A DNA stretch of 64,000 nt from assembly GCF_001673405.1 (NCBI RefSeq), contig NZ_LZLV01000146.1:62001-126000 (forward strand), written 5' to 3'. The notes beneath the pieces are model-generated. The model saw only the letters and a program-made list of their open reading frames with translations, had not been told where the DNA came from and made no database searches. A program made the translations under genes and the position numbers. Positions 63,041-64,000 of this stretch are shown here, in pieces. Source of the DNA: Mycobacterium sp. 1245111.1. GTDB lineage: Bacteria; Actinomycetota; Actinomycetes; Mycobacteriales; Mycobacteriaceae. Each line of letters opens with the position of its first letter. Position 1 is the stretch's first letter.

Positions 63041-63413
63041 TGGCGGTACAACCCCTCTGTCTGACTGTCGAACACGGACTGGCTACCACTCAAGTACTGC
63101 TATTCAGCGAACCGACACGCCGCAGAATTCCCGTCTAGCCGGTTCACGTCAGCCGGGTTTTGCTGTCGGCTGGCGCATCCCGACCGACCAGATGAAGCTG
63201 GGGTCCGTCGGTGTCGGAAACACTACACCTAGTGGTCGATGATAAGTCGAGATACAAGATGTTCGGAAAAACATTCATGAAATTCCCTGGTCGTAAGCCC
63301 CGGCCCGGAGCGTCCTCGGCGTGTCGCAGGTCACAAAATGGCCTCGCAACGGTGTACGGACAGCATTACCACCCGGCACCGACATCTCGACCCGTCCGGC
63401 TTCGCACAGCAAA
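63041..63413. other. 373-bp spacer upstream of nrdHIE
   Basis: There is no gene. It holds the nrdHIE promoter region with two NrdR-type boxes (63220-63267), about 180 bp upstream of nrdH, implying a long leader. The rest shows no repeat or RNA I recognise. Confidence 0.6.
63220..63267 (-). promoter_or_regulatory. Tandem NrdR-type boxes upstream of nrdHIE
   Basis: ACACTACACCTAGTGG (63220-63235) and a weaker box (63252-63267, reverse strand TCCGAACATCTTGTAT) are 32 bp apart, the same spacing as the nrdF2 pair. The shared ACACTAC-x-CCT core with the nrdF2 first box supports one regulator for both operons. Confidence 0.6.
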
Positions 63414-63444
63414 GCGCCCCAGTGGTGTGAAACCACTGGGGCGC
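63414..63444 (-). terminator. Intrinsic terminator after the FMN reductase gene
   Basis: The 13-bp perfect arms GCGCCCCAGTGGT/ACCACTGGGGCGC surround a 5-nt loop, followed on the reverse strand by TTTG. It starts 12 bp past the stop of the gene at 63456 and insulates the nrdH promoter from read-through. Confidence 0.85.
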
Positions 63445-63455
63445 GTCGACGGAAA

Positions 63456-64000
63456 TCAGCCGACTTCGGCGGCCAGCTTGCCCAGCACGTCACGCACGTT
63501 GTCAGCCACGTCGGCGTGATCGCGCGGATGCTGACCGTTCAGCGTCTTGAACGGAACTGACAGTTTGATGCCGTCGAGCACCCGAGCGCCGGCAATCCCG
63601 AACCCCTTGCGGGTGTCGTCGTGCGCCCACACGCCGCCGTACTGACCGAAGGACCCGCCGATCACGGCCAGCGGCTTGCCTTTGAGCGCGCCGTCTCCGA
63701 ATGGCCGGGACAACCAGTCGATCGCGTTCTTGACCACGGCCGGGTAGCTCCCGTTGTATTCGGGGGTCACCACCAGCGCAGCGTCGGCGTCGGCGGCCGC
63801 CGCACGGAGCGCAGCCACCGGCGCCACGGCGGTGGCCTGCGGGTTCATCGCGTCGTCGATCTCCTCGTTGTAGAACGGCAGGTCACCCAGGCCTTCGAAG
63901 ACGGTGACGGTAACGCCGTCCGGGGCCACCTCGGTGGCCAGCTCAGCGATCTGACGGTTGATCGACGCGGCACGCAGGCTTCCTACCAGCGCCAACACTT
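63456..64000 (-). CDS. NADPH-dependent FMN reductase (partial, N-terminus outside window)
   Basis: About 180 residues are visible: LALVGSLRAASINRQIAELA (flavin phosphate loop), FEGLGDLPFYNEEID, VVTPEYNGSYPAVVKNAIDWLSRP and VIGGSFGQYGG, the blocks of the flavodoxin-like NADPH-dependent FMN/quinone reductase family. A GTG at 63998 is in frame, but family members have several residues before LALVGSLR, so the true start is probably just beyond the window. It matches Rv3054c in order. Confidence 0.93.
   Translation of the reverse strand, partial: VLALVGSLRAASINRQIAELATEVAPDGVTVTVFEGLGDLPFYNEEIDDAMNPQATAVAPVAALRAAAADADAALVVTPEYNGSYPAVVKNAIDWLSRPFGDGALKGKPLAVIGGSFGQYGGVWAHDDTRKGFGIAGARVLDGIKLSVPFKTLNGQHPRDHADVADNVRDVLGKLAAEVG

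Overview
The window reads as a chromosomal segment of a nontuberculous, pigment-forming Mycobacterium. It is GC-rich, starts are often GTG, genes are tightly coupled, and there are mycothiol-era and PGRS-like families. Above all, the gene order follows the Mycobacterium tuberculosis H37Rv stretch from about Rv3015c to Rv3054c: lpqA, mnmA, iscS, plsC, GNAT, etfA/etfB, the methylglucose-lipopolysaccharide (MGLP) genes Rv3030-Rv3032 and Rv3034c-Rv3038c, echA17, Nudix, ABC ATPase, serB2, ctaD, fecB, adhC, nrdF2, a Baeyer-Villiger-type monooxygenase, TetR, nrdE-nrdI-nrdH and an FMN reductase. The ortholog names come from remembered order and family; no search was run.

Layout. 1-5.2 kb: tRNA thiolation and lipid acyltransferase genes. 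5.3-12.5 kb: an accessory block with a Baeyer-Villiger monooxygenase, an iron-sulfur (6-4)-type photolyase with an SRPBCC partner, DUF427, a glycogen debranching enzyme, an HdeA-like lipoprotein and DUF3253. 12.5-18.2 kb: electron-transfer flavoprotein, then three overlapping MGLP genes. 18.3-33.8 kb: a second, larger insertion inside the MGLP locus, forming a photoprotection island. It holds an eight-gene translationally coupled carotenoid operon (crtE-crtI-crtB-crtYc-crtYd-crtT-crtU-Rieske), a small catalase-fold protein, an SDR/DUF2867 protein, a MarR regulator, a type II isopentenyl-diphosphate isomerase, TspO and a class I photolyase. 33.8-36.7 kb: the remaining MGLP-side genes. 36.9-39.7 kb: two paralogous secreted proteins with C-terminal repeats. 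39.9-44.2 kb: two methyltransferase-like proteins and a secreted PGRS-like protein fused to a GH5 endoglycoceramidase-like domain. 44.2-54 kb: core metabolism and respiration plus small hypothetical genes. 54-64 kb: the class Ib ribonucleotide reductase genes, separated by an SRPBCC/TetR, TetR/SDR, monooxygenase and TetR block.

The most interesting signal is regulatory. A 29-bp dyad, TTCAG-N4-TTAA-N3-TTAA-N4-CTGAA, lies upstream of crtE and between idi and tspO. A half-degenerate version lies upstream of the SDR/catalase-like pair, next to the marR gene. This ties carotenoid synthesis, precursor supply, TspO, photolyase and a catalase-like protein into one probable MarR-controlled light/oxidative-stress regulon. 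Other clear operator-like sites are a perfect 24-bp palindrome over the start codon of an SRPBCC-TetR operon, a pair of 17-bp palindromes 32 bp apart between divergent tetR and SDR genes, and paired NrdR-type boxes with the same 32-bp spacing upstream of both nrdF2 and nrdHIE.
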